This document shows, one piece after another, positions 55,328-63,009 of a stretch of 64,000 bases of DNA (the stretch's first letter is position 1; each line of letters starts with the position of its first letter). The stretch lies in assembly GCF_038096165.1 (NCBI RefSeq), contig NZ_CP151076.1, positions 5,949,501 through 6,013,500 on the forward strand, in the 5' to 3' direction. The notes beneath the pieces are model-generated. The model did no database searches, was not told where the DNA came from, and saw nothing but the letters and a program-made list of their open reading frames with translations. Origin of the DNA: Pseudomonas sp. G.S.17 (GTDB lineage: Bacteria; Pseudomonadota; Gammaproteobacteria; Pseudomonadales; Pseudomonadaceae). The position numbers were made by a program, and so were the translations under genes.

Positions 55328-57115
55328 TCAAAGCGGCAACGCCATGTAAAACTGCGTGCCCTGCCCCGGCCGGGAATAAACGCCCATGCGGCCGCCATGC
55401 AGTTGCACGATTTCCTTGCATAGCGCCAGGCCAAGTCCGGCGCCGCCTTTCTTGCGGCCGACCTGGACGAACGGTTCGAAAATGCGCCCCTGCTGGCCAT
55501 AGGCAATACCTTCGCCATTGTCCTCGACGCTGATGATCACCCGCTCGCCGTGGCGCCGGGCCTGGAGGCGGATCAGGCCTTTCTCCGGTGTATGGCGGAT
55601 GGCGTTGTCGAGCAGGTTATCCAGCACCCGCTCCAACTGCGCGCGATCGCCATTCAGCTCCGGCAGTTGATCCTCGACTTCCACGGTCAGCACGATGTCC
55701 TGCTCCCCGGCCCGCTCTTCAAAGCGCAAGCGCGCCTGCTCGAGCATTTCGTCGACCGAGCACGGCTCCAGCGTCAGCTTTTGCAGACCATTCTGATAAC
55801 GGGAGAAGTTCAGCAGGTCGTTGATCAGCTGCATCAAGCGCTGCATTTCTTCGTTGACGGTGTTGAACAGGTCAGCTTCGCGGGAATCCTCGGCGAAATG
55901 CACCCGCTCCTGAAGCAGGCCGAACGCCATGTGCATACCGGTCACCGGCGTGCGCAGTTCATGGGAGGCGCGCAGCACAAACTCGCTGCGCACTCGTTCG
56001 AAGGCGCGCTGTTCGGTGACGTCGTGCAGCACCATCACCGCGCCCAGAATGTGGCCTTTGGTATGGCTTACCGGCGTCAGGCTGTAGGTCAGCAAGCGGG
56101 TTTCGCCGTCGATCTCAATGGACAAGTCTTCCGGCGCCCGCTCCAGCGTGCCGCCGCGCAGGGTCAGATACAGCTGTTCGTCCAGCTCGGGACGCTGCAA
56201 TGCTTCGCCAAGGCCCTGGCCCAGCCTTTCCTCGTCCCAGCCGAGTTGGCGCTGGGCAACCGGATTAAGATGCTCCAGGCGGCCCTGGCGGTCGATCATC
56301 AACAAGCCGTCATCGATGCTGTCCAGCACCGCCTGCAAGCGTTGCTGGCCGGCGAGCAGTTCGTCGACATTGGTTGCCTGATGCTGACGCAACGCTTCAG
56401 CCATCACGCCAAACCGGCGAGTCAGCAGGTTCATTTCTGCCGCTGAAGAAATCGGCAGCGTGACCTCGAAATTGCCTTGGCCGATTTTGTCGGCGGCCTT
56501 GGCCAATGCCTCGATTGGCGCGCCAAACCGCCGCGCGATGCCGTGAGCAGTAATGAACCCGATGATCAGCACGGCAATGCCCACCAGCCCCAACAACCCG
56601 GCCACCCACAACGCCCGATCCCGGGAATGGGTTTCGGCCTCGCTGATATTGGTCAGGGATTGTCGATGGGCGGCCAGCAAATTGTTGCGCAGAGTGTTGA
56701 AACGCTGGCTCAGCTCCGAGTTGTCGCGCAGGCCCCGAGGGTCTTCCCGGGTTTGCGCATACGCTTCAAGGAATTTCTGATAATCAGCGCTGGCGTCCTT
56801 GAAACCATTGTTCGTTTCGTACTGCTCATCGTGCTGAATGCCCTGCACCAGCAACTCGCGAAATTGATCCTGAGTCGCCTTGAGGGCCGTGGGCTCGGGC
56901 GCCTCGTTGAGCATCATGACCAACTGATCGCCGAGGTTCTGCCGCAGTTTCAAGCCGATATCCAGCGTCACGAAGTTCTGCTGAATCAACGACTCCTGCG
57001 ACTTGGCCATCTGCATGACGCTGACCAATCCCAGCATCAACCCCAATAACGCAACGGTTATCAAGGCAGAAATGCTGAGGAACAGGCGAGTCCGCAACTT
57101 CATCGCCAATTTCAT
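55328..57115 (-). CDS. kinB: sensor histidine kinase KinB
   Basis: 595-residue membrane kinase. Two transmembrane helices (about 12-35 and 165-190) flank a helical periplasmic sensor; then HAMP, a PAS domain (about 250-360; VLDSIDDGLLMIDRQGRLEHL), HisKA with the phosphorylated His in ASHELRTPV, and HATPase_c with N, G1 and G2 boxes (LDNLLDNAIRHT, VEDNGEGIAYG, GGAGLGLAL). Length equals P. aeruginosa KinB. It phosphorylates AlgB, encoded 10 bp upstream, and restrains alginate production there. Start at MKLAMKLRTRLFLS (57115). Confidence 0.95.
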   Translation of the reverse strand: MKLAMKLRTRLFLSISALITVALLGLMLGLVSVMQMAKSQESLIQQNFVTLDIGLKLRQNLGDQLVMMLNEAPEPTALKATQDQFRELLVQGIQHDEQYETNNGFKDASADYQKFLEAYAQTREDPRGLRDNSELSQRFNTLRNNLLAAHRQSLTNISEAETHSRDRALWVAGLLGLVGIAVLIIGFITAHGIARRFGAPIEALAKAADKIGQGNFEVTLPISSAAEMNLLTRRFGVMAEALRQHQATNVDELLAGQQRLQAVLDSIDDGLLMIDRQGRLEHLNPVAQRQLGWDEERLGQGLGEALQRPELDEQLYLTLRGGTLERAPEDLSIEIDGETRLLTYSLTPVSHTKGHILGAVMVLHDVTEQRAFERVRSEFVLRASHELRTPVTGMHMAFGLLQERVHFAEDSREADLFNTVNEEMQRLMQLINDLLNFSRYQNGLQKLTLEPCSVDEMLEQARLRFEERAGEQDIVLTVEVEDQLPELNGDRAQLERVLDNLLDNAIRHTPEKGLIRLQARRHGERVIISVEDNGEGIAYGQQGRIFEPFVQVGRKKGGAGLGLALCKEIVQLHGGRMGVYSRPGQGTQFYMALPL

Positions 57116-57125
57116 GGGCGGCGAT

Positions 57126-58472
57126 TCATAGGTTGTACTGCTTGCGTTTTCGGTAAAGCGTCGAGGCATCAATGCCCAGCGTTTTGGCCGCCGCGTCCAG
57201 GGTTTCGCTGGTTGCCAGCACTGCGCCGATGTGAGCTTTTTCCAGCTCATCCAGGCTCAGCGCCGCGCCAACGCGTGGAGCATTGCTGGTAGGTTGCTCA
57301 GCCATGCCCAAGTGGCTGATTTCAACGCGCTCTTGCGGGCAAATGATACTGGCGCGCTCGATAACGTTACGCAGCTCGCGAATGTTGCCGGGCCAGCGAT
57401 AGTTGAGCAGCGCGGCCCGCGCTTCTTCGCTGAAACCGCGAGCGGGACGGGCATATTCCTTGACGAAGCGCGCCAGGAAGCGATCGGCCAGGGTCAGGAT
57501 GTCTTCGCTGCGTTCGCGCAATGCCGGCAAATGCAGGGTGATGACGTTCAGGCGGTACAGCAAGTCTTCACGGAAACGTCCGCTGCGCACCATGTCTTCC
57601 AGATTCAAATTGGTCGCGGCAAGAATGCGCACGTCGGCGCGGCGCGTGACGGGATCGCCCACCCGCTCGTATTCCTTGTCCTGAATGAAGCGCAGCAATT
57701 TGGGTTGTAACGTGAGCGGAAAATCGCCGATCTCGTCGAGAAACAGCGTGCCGCCATCGGCCTGATTGACGCGACCCAAGGTGCTTTCGCTGGCCCCGGT
57801 AAAGGCGCCTCGGCTGTGACCGAACAACTCGCTTTCCATCAGCTCTGCGGTCAGCGACGGACAGTTGATGGTCACGCAGGACTTTTTCGCGCGCTTGCTC
57901 CAGCCGTGAATGGCCCGCGCCAGTTCGCCCTTACCGGTGCCGGACTCGCCCAGGATCAGGATGTTCGCGTCGGTATTGGCCACTTGCCGGGCGGTTTCCA
58001 GGATCGCCATCATCGCCGGGCTATGGGAATCCAGGCCGTCCTTGGGTTTGCGCACTTCGCCTTCCAGCGCTTCGAGCCGCGCCGATAACTGGCGGACTTC
58101 CAGTTGCTTGGCCGTGGCCAGGCGCAATTGGTCGGGGCTGCAGGGCTTGACCAGATAATCGGCGGCACCCGCCTGAATGGCATCCACCGCAGTATCGACG
58201 GCCGAGTGCGCGGTGACGATCACAACCCGCATCCACGGCGCCTGGATACGCATTTGCGCCAGAACATCCAGGCCATTGTCTTCGCCAAGTCGCAAATCCA
58301 GAAAGCACAGGTCGAACACCTGGCGTTGCAGCAACGTTTCCGCCTGCGCTGCGCTGTTGGCGGTCGCGACGCTGTAGCCCTCATCTTCCAGGCAATAACG
58401 GAACGTGCGAAGGATCGCGGATTCGTCATCCACAAGCAGAATACGGCCCTGATTCTCAGTGGCTGCTTCCAT
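57126..58472 (-). CDS. algB: NtrC-family response regulator AlgB
   Basis: 448-residue regulator. Receiver domain (1-120; ILLVDDESAILR, phosphoacceptor in LCFLDLRLG), AAA+ sigma54-activating domain with Walker A GESGTGKGELA, the GAFTGA-type loop SRGAFTGASES (about residue 225) and Walker B GGTLFLDEIGDF, and a C-terminal Fis helix-turn-helix (LDAAAKTLGIDASTLYRKRKQ). The GAFTGA loop indicates it can activate sigma54 polymerase. Start at MEAATENQGR (58472). Transcribed ahead of kinB. Confidence 0.96.
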   Translation of the reverse strand: MEAATENQGRILLVDDESAILRTFRYCLEDEGYSVATANSAAQAETLLQRQVFDLCFLDLRLGEDNGLDVLAQMRIQAPWMRVVIVTAHSAVDTAVDAIQAGAADYLVKPCSPDQLRLATAKQLEVRQLSARLEALEGEVRKPKDGLDSHSPAMMAILETARQVANTDANILILGESGTGKGELARAIHGWSKRAKKSCVTINCPSLTAELMESELFGHSRGAFTGASESTLGRVNQADGGTLFLDEIGDFPLTLQPKLLRFIQDKEYERVGDPVTRRADVRILAATNLNLEDMVRSGRFREDLLYRLNVITLHLPALRERSEDILTLADRFLARFVKEYARPARGFSEEARAALLNYRWPGNIRELRNVIERASIICPQERVEISHLGMAEQPTSNAPRVGAALSLDELEKAHIGAVLATSETLDAAAKTLGIDASTLYRKRKQYNL

Positions 58473-58631
58473 TTTTCCTACGCTCCTAAGTGAATTGTCT
58501 TGGGTTAGTCTCAGAATAATCGGGCAAGTTGCATGGTTAATTCTGATTGATTCGGCGTGCTGCATGGTAACTGTCTACCACCTTAAACAGTAAGACGCTG
58601 AATTTGTTGAAAATTCAGTAGGAAAATTCGC

Positions 58632-58646
58632 TGGCATGGGCCTTGC
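58632..58646 (+). promoter_or_regulatory. sigma54 promoter of the BON-domain gene
   Basis: TGGCATG-GGCC-TTGC, with GG at 58633-58634 and GC at 58645-58646 exactly 10 bp apart, fits the RpoN consensus TGGCACG-N4-TTGC with one change. It lies 70 bp before the BON gene's ATG and 160 bp upstream of algB's start on the other strand. An inverted repeat, CTGAATTT and AAATTCAG (about 58600-58619), just upstream could be an activator or accessory site. Confidence 0.85.
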
Positions 58647-58715
58647 GGGTTTCTTTGGCTTTTCGCCTCAGGCGATGAAATGAAATTTACGTACCGCAAT
58701 TGATGGAGATGCGCT

Positions 58716-59564
58716 ATGCACCCGCTGAAAAAGCTCGCTCTGGCCACCGCAACAACCACCGTGTTGGCGTTGAATCCGCTGCTTGCCAGCGCCGCCCAGC
58801 AAGATTTGCCCAGCCAATTGGCCGAAGCGCGGCAGGAAGGTTCGATCTGGACCGCCTTCGCGCTCAATCGTCACTTGAGCCCGTTCAAGATCGACGTCAA
58901 CGTCGAACAGGGCACTGCCATTCTCAAAGGCAAAGTTGAAAACGAAGTGGATCGCGAGCTGGCGCAACGGATTGCTCTGGATGTCAGCGGTATCGATAAA
59001 GTCGATAACCAGCTGGAAATCGATGCCAACGTCGCCGCAGAACCTGGCGCCAAGGCCAATCTGGCGCAGAGTTTCGAGGACGCCACGCTGACCGCCACCG
59101 TGAAATCCAAGCTGCTGTGGAACAGCGTCACTGAAGCGCTGAACATCGATGTGAACAGCAAAGACGGCGTCGTCACCCTCAAAGGTCGTGCCACCAGCCC
59201 TGAAGCCAAGGAACTGGCCGGCAGCCTGGCGAGCAATACCAACGGGGTCACCACCGTCAACAATCTGATCAGCCTGAGCGCTCAGGATTCGATTGCTTCC
59301 AAGGTTCAGCCACCGTCCGCCAATCCTGTGGAACAGCTTAGCGATACCTGGATTACCAGCAAGGTGAAATCCAGCCTGATTTACAGCCGCAACCTCGACG
59401 GCCTGAATATCAAAGTGGAAACCAAGGAAGGACTGGTGACCCTCAATGGCATCGTCGCCAACTTCGCCGAGAAGGAATTGGCCGTGGAAACCGCGCGCAA
59501 CATTCGCGGCGTCAAAGGCGTCAATGCCGACGCCTTGAAGGTCATGGCGCGCACTGCGGGCTGA
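58716..59564 (+). CDS. periplasmic triple-BON-domain protein
   Basis: 282 residues with a signal peptide (ending LLASAAQ) and three BON repeats: about 40-105 (INVNVEQGTAILKGKVENEV region), about 120-185 (IDVNSKDGVVTLKGRATSPE) and about 205-275 (IKVETKEGLVTLNGIVANFA). BON proteins such as OsmY bind phospholipids and support the envelope under osmotic stress. It has its own sigma54 promoter and is divergent from algB, whose product is a sigma54-type activator. Confidence 0.88.
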   Translation: MHPLKKLALATATTTVLALNPLLASAAQQDLPSQLAEARQEGSIWTAFALNRHLSPFKIDVNVEQGTAILKGKVENEVDRELAQRIALDVSGIDKVDNQLEIDANVAAEPGAKANLAQSFEDATLTATVKSKLLWNSVTEALNIDVNSKDGVVTLKGRATSPEAKELAGSLASNTNGVTTVNNLISLSAQDSIASKVQPPSANPVEQLSDTWITSKVKSSLIYSRNLDGLNIKVETKEGLVTLNGIVANFAEKELAVETARNIRGVKGVNADALKVMARTAG

Positions 59565-59713
59565 CCTGCGCAGCGCTTTGATCACCTGTGGACATCGTGC
59601 GTTCGTGCAGAACGCACGATGGCAAAGGGTCAATCGTGCAAGATGCTACTCACTCGCCGCGAATATCCTTTGTAAACAACTGATTTATATAGGTTTTACA
59701 AAGAATAAAAAGC

Positions 59714-59728
59714 TGGCATGCAGTCTGC
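59714..59728 (+). promoter_or_regulatory. second sigma54 promoter, upstream of the 93-residue gene
   Basis: TGGCATG-CAGT-CTGC with GG at 59715-59716 and GC at 59727-59728, 10 bp apart. The -24 box is identical to that at 58632; the -12 differs by one base (CTGC for TTGC). It lies 84 bp before the next start, after an AT-rich stretch, the usual setting of a bent sigma54 promoter region. Confidence 0.75.
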
Positions 59729-59811
59729 ACTACACCTCTTAACCCCAGCCGTGAATCTACCGGCTCACAAGATCAAGATTGAACGTCCACCACGGTGGAA
59801 GGAGCACTCGG

Positions 59812-60093
59812 ATGAACAGCCAGCGTCTTGCACAACTGCGTATTTCGCCTCTGCACATTCAGCAAGGCTTGTTCGCCACCTTGGCACTCTTGGTCACATT
59901 GCTTTCGATCCAACAGTATCAACACTGGAGCAGCGCTCACGAAGCGACCCAGATCAAACAGCAGTTCACTCACAGCCAGTCCTTTTCCACGGTCAGCGTG
60001 CCGATGGTCAGGGACACTGCCCTGAGCTTGATGCCGGTAGATGGCAACGTGGAAGTCAGTGAAATGCCGCAGAGGCAAACCTGGGTTTTTTAA
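59812..60093 (+). CDS. small single-span membrane protein of unknown function
   Basis: 93 residues; one hydrophobic helix (about 20-37, LFATLALLVTLLSIQQYQHW) after a short basic cytoplasmic start, then a polar periplasmic tail ending QRQTWVF. No domain is recognised. AAGGAG lies 10 bp upstream of the ATG. It begins a likely operon with the DUF1328 and Ivy genes (gaps of 62 and 3 bp) behind a sigma54-like promoter. Confidence 0.75.
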   Translation: MNSQRLAQLRISPLHIQQGLFATLALLVTLLSIQQYQHWSSAHEATQIKQQFTHSQSFSTVSVPMVRDTALSLMPVDGNVEVSEMPQRQTWVF

Positions 60094-60143
60094 ACCCGCC
60101 TTGCAGTGAACGCAGCACACCACATTATTTAAAACAGTAGTGA

Positions 60144-60320
<177 letters not shown>

Positions 60321-60323
60321 CAC

Positions 60324-60791
60324 ATGCGCGCTTCTCTCCACTCTCTGGCCGCCGCCCTGCTTATGGGCGGTAGCGCCATGGCAATGGCTGCCAATGATGG
60401 ACAGACCCGGGTCAACGAGCTCTTGAGTTCCGCCCCCGAGTATCGGCAGACATGGATGGGCGTCGTGAAGAAGGAAGAGCGCTTGCCCGACTGGGTGATC
60501 AATCTTTCTGGTGTCTCTGAGCAACAGATGAATGCCGTTACGGAAGACGGCAAGCCTTATATAGTCGGGCCGCTGTGCGAAAAGGCTGACTCATGCCGCA
60601 GCGAGCGCTTGATCGTGGCGTACAGCCTCGACAAGCAGGATGCCTACGCGATGCTGGTAGATGTGCCTGCGGGTTTGCCCGCTGACAAATCGCCAACTCG
60701 CCATGCCACTTATCGTTTCCTGGGTAAACCGGACGAAGGCATGCAGGCTTTGCTGCAAGAGCAGCTGCGCAAGGACCCGAACTGGTACTGA
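60324..60791 (+). CDS. Ivy-type inhibitor of vertebrate C-type lysozyme
   Basis: 155-residue periplasmic protein with a signal peptide (ending MAMAAND). The Ivy family loop is recognisable as CEKADSC (the CKPHDC-type cysteine loop that enters the lysozyme active site, about residues 88-94), within ITEDGKPYIVGPLC-like context and followed by ERLIVAYS. Loss of the central histidine relative to CKPHDC may alter inhibition. It starts 3 bp after the DUF1328 gene and is followed by a terminator. It would protect peptidoglycan from host lysozyme or from the cell's own transglycosylases. Confidence 0.83.
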   Translation: MRASLHSLAAALLMGGSAMAMAANDGQTRVNELLSSAPEYRQTWMGVVKKEERLPDWVINLSGVSEQQMNAVTEDGKPYIVGPLCEKADSCRSERLIVAYSLDKQDAYAMLVDVPAGLPADKSPTRHATYRFLGKPDEGMQALLQEQLRKDPNWY

Positions 60792-60802
60792 TTTAAAGAC
60801 AG

Positions 60803-60832
60803 AAGAGCGCCCCTCTTGAGGGCTGCTCTTTT
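60803..60832 (+). terminator. terminator after the Ivy gene
   Basis: AGAGC-G-CCCT pairs with AGGG-CT-GCTCT around a short CTTG loop, followed by four T. It closes the operon behind the sigma54-like promoter at 59714. Confidence 0.75.
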
Positions 60833-61456
60833 GAGCGCTGCGCAGTCCGATGACGACTGGCGCATGACCAAGGGGCCGGGATGCTTTGATTGTTCGGATC
60901 GAAGTGACCTAGGAGTACAGGGAGTACTTCCGCAAGGGCCGGGTCAGGAAAAACCGCAGCGCAAGTCCATGATTGGCTTCTCGAATAGCGTCGAGTGTCA
61001 TTCCGGGACCTGCGTTGCGCTTTACCATTTCCGGGCTGTTCTGCCCGCGCGTCACATCGCCGCACGTCAGTCAAAATCTGTAGGAAATTTCCCCGCCCCA
61101 ACCCTATATCCGCACTCGAAATCCTCCCCAATTCTGTAGGCCTATCGCGCCACAGGCGACGTATTAGCCACTTCCCAGCCGAATAACGGTATCTATCCGA
61201 CGCTTTACGACACTTTCAGGCTAAAACGACATTATGCCTATTCGGCATGGGGTAGTCGTTTTCGGCATTAGACGGTGCGGCGTCCGGTGCTAATAGTTGC
61301 GCCTTTTTTCGCCCGCTACAGAGCCAGGATGCTCGTTTGCGGCGACCTTCTCAGGACAGCTCTAAAGGCATCCATGCCCTCGTAGCTGCTGTGGAAAGAG
61401 CAACGTCGAGCGCGTCGGTTTTAGAGATGTCCTAGCCACTTGAAAAAGGTAACGAC
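60833..61456 (+). other. long leader or gap upstream of gltP, with a hairpin
   Basis: 624 bp without a convincing gene. At 61223-61262 AAAACGAC and GTCGTTTT enclose ATGCC and GGCAT, a two-part stem, followed about 40 bp later by TTGCGCCTTTTTTCGCCCG. A 5' regulatory RNA for gltP is possible but unproven. No REP, transposase remnant or RNA gene was recognised. The position corresponds to PA5480 in P. aeruginosa, which has no counterpart frame here. Confidence 0.4.
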
Positions 61457-62788
61457 ATGAAGAAGGCAAAGCTGAGCCTGGCCTGGCAGATTCTCATTGG
61501 TCTGGTTCTCGGGATCGCGCTGGGAGCACTGCTTAACCATTTCAGCGCTGAAAAAGCGTGGTGGATAAGCAATATCCTGCAACCTGCGGGCGACATCTTT
61601 ATCCGCTTGATCAAGATGATCGTCATTCCGATTGTCGTTTCTTCGCTGGTGGTGGGCATCGCCGGTGTGGGCGACGCCAAGAAGCTGGGTCGCATCGGCC
61701 TGAAGACCATCATTTACTTCGAAATCGTCACCACCGTCGCCATTCTGGTCGGGCTGGTGCTGGCCAATCTGTTCCAGCCGGGCTCCGGCATCGACATGAG
61801 CACGCTGGGCACTGTGGATATCTCGCAGTATCAGAAGACCACTGCCGAGGTTCAGCACGATCACGCGTTCATCGCGACGATCCTCAACCTGATCCCGTCG
61901 AACATCTTCGCCGCCATCGCCCGTGGCGACATGCTGCCGATCATCTTCTTCTCGGTGCTGTTCGGCTTGGGCTTGTCCAGCCTGCAGGCCGAAGTGCGTG
62001 ATCCGCTGGTACGGGTTTTCCAGGGCGTTTCGGAAACCATGTTCAAGGTCACTCACATGATCATGAACTACGCGCCGATTGGCGTCTTCGCCCTGATTGC
62101 CGTGACCGTGGCGAACTTCGGTTTTGCTTCGCTGCTGCCGTTGGCCAAGCTGGTGATTCTGGTTTACGTGGCCATCGCCTTCTTCGCCTTCGTGGTATTG
62201 GGACTGATTGCGAAAATGTTCGGCTTCTCGGTCGTGAAGCTGATGCGCATCTTCAAGGACGAACTGGTTCTGGCGTACTCCACCGCCAGTTCCGAAACCG
62301 TGTTGCCCCGCGTCATCGAGAAGATGGAAGCCTACGGCGCGCCCAAAGCGATTTGCAGCTTCGTGGTCCCGACCGGTTATTCGTTCAACCTTGACGGTTC
62401 GACGCTGTATCAAAGCATCGCGGCTATTTTCATCGCGCAGTTGTACGGCATTGATCTGTCGATCGGCGCGCAACTGATGCTGGTCCTGACCTTGATGGTT
62501 ACTTCCAAGGGCATCGCCGGGGTTCCGGGCGTTTCGTTCGTGGTACTGCTGGCGACACTGGGCAGCGCGGGCATTCCGCTGGAAGGCCTGGCATTTATTG
62601 CCGGCGTGGACCGCATCATGGACATGGCGCGCACAGCGTTGAACGTGATCGGCAATGCCCTGGCCGTCCTGGTTATCTCCCGCTGGGAAGGCATGTACGA
62701 CGACGCCAAAGGCCAACGCTACTGGAACTCCCTGCCACACTGGCGCAGCAAAGACCCGTTGCCAGCGGGTAAGACGGCGTCTAACTGA
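61457..62788 (+). CDS. gltP: proton/glutamate (dicarboxylate) symporter
   Basis: 443-residue DAACS-family transporter. Eight helices plus re-entrant loops: the serine-rich hairpin AYSTASSETVLPRVIEKM (about residues 270-288) and NLDGSTLYQSIAAIFIAQ with the NMDGT-like motif, and GVPGVSFVVLLATL near the end. It takes up glutamate or aspartate with protons. AAAGG precedes the ATG at 61457. Place next to the algB region matches PA5479 (gltP). Confidence 0.93.
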   Translation: MKKAKLSLAWQILIGLVLGIALGALLNHFSAEKAWWISNILQPAGDIFIRLIKMIVIPIVVSSLVVGIAGVGDAKKLGRIGLKTIIYFEIVTTVAILVGLVLANLFQPGSGIDMSTLGTVDISQYQKTTAEVQHDHAFIATILNLIPSNIFAAIARGDMLPIIFFSVLFGLGLSSLQAEVRDPLVRVFQGVSETMFKVTHMIMNYAPIGVFALIAVTVANFGFASLLPLAKLVILVYVAIAFFAFVVLGLIAKMFGFSVVKLMRIFKDELVLAYSTASSETVLPRVIEKMEAYGAPKAICSFVVPTGYSFNLDGSTLYQSIAAIFIAQLYGIDLSIGAQLMLVLTLMVTSKGIAGVPGVSFVVLLATLGSAGIPLEGLAFIAGVDRIMDMARTALNVIGNALAVLVISRWEGMYDDAKGQRYWNSLPHWRSKDPLPAGKTASN

Positions 62789-62823
62789 GCGTTGCCGATA
62801 TCCGGGATATTTGAACGCAATCC

Positions 62824-62925
62824 GTAGGACCGGCTTCAGCCGGGAGGGCAGTCTTTGCGGCACCGAGGTTGCGTCGAGCGACCGACGCCCTCCCGGCTAA
62901 AGCCGGTCCTACGAGCCGGTCCTAC
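62824..62925. repeat. REP pair with an extra half arm
   Basis: GTAGGACCGGCTTCAGCCGGGAGG at 62824, the inverse CCTCCCGGCTAAAGCCGGTCCTAC, and an additional CCGGTCCTACGG repeat. Lies between gltP and the last gene. Confidence 0.9.
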
Positions 62926-63009
62926 GGATCAATCAAGCCCTTTTGCCATTCACCCTTTGTTGTTTATCCCCCCACCGCTATCATCGCCGCATCTTGGGGG
63001 GACTTACTG

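Noticed and set aside
54119..55421. Series of 60-170 codon frames across the REP array
   Set aside because: They are translations of the repeat itself, repeating the same 68-residue peptide every 103 bp without ribosome sites.
58473..58600. AlgU promoter for algB
   Set aside because: A GCAACTT and a TCTGA-like string exist on the algB strand, but the spacing (about 10 bp) is too short for AlgU.
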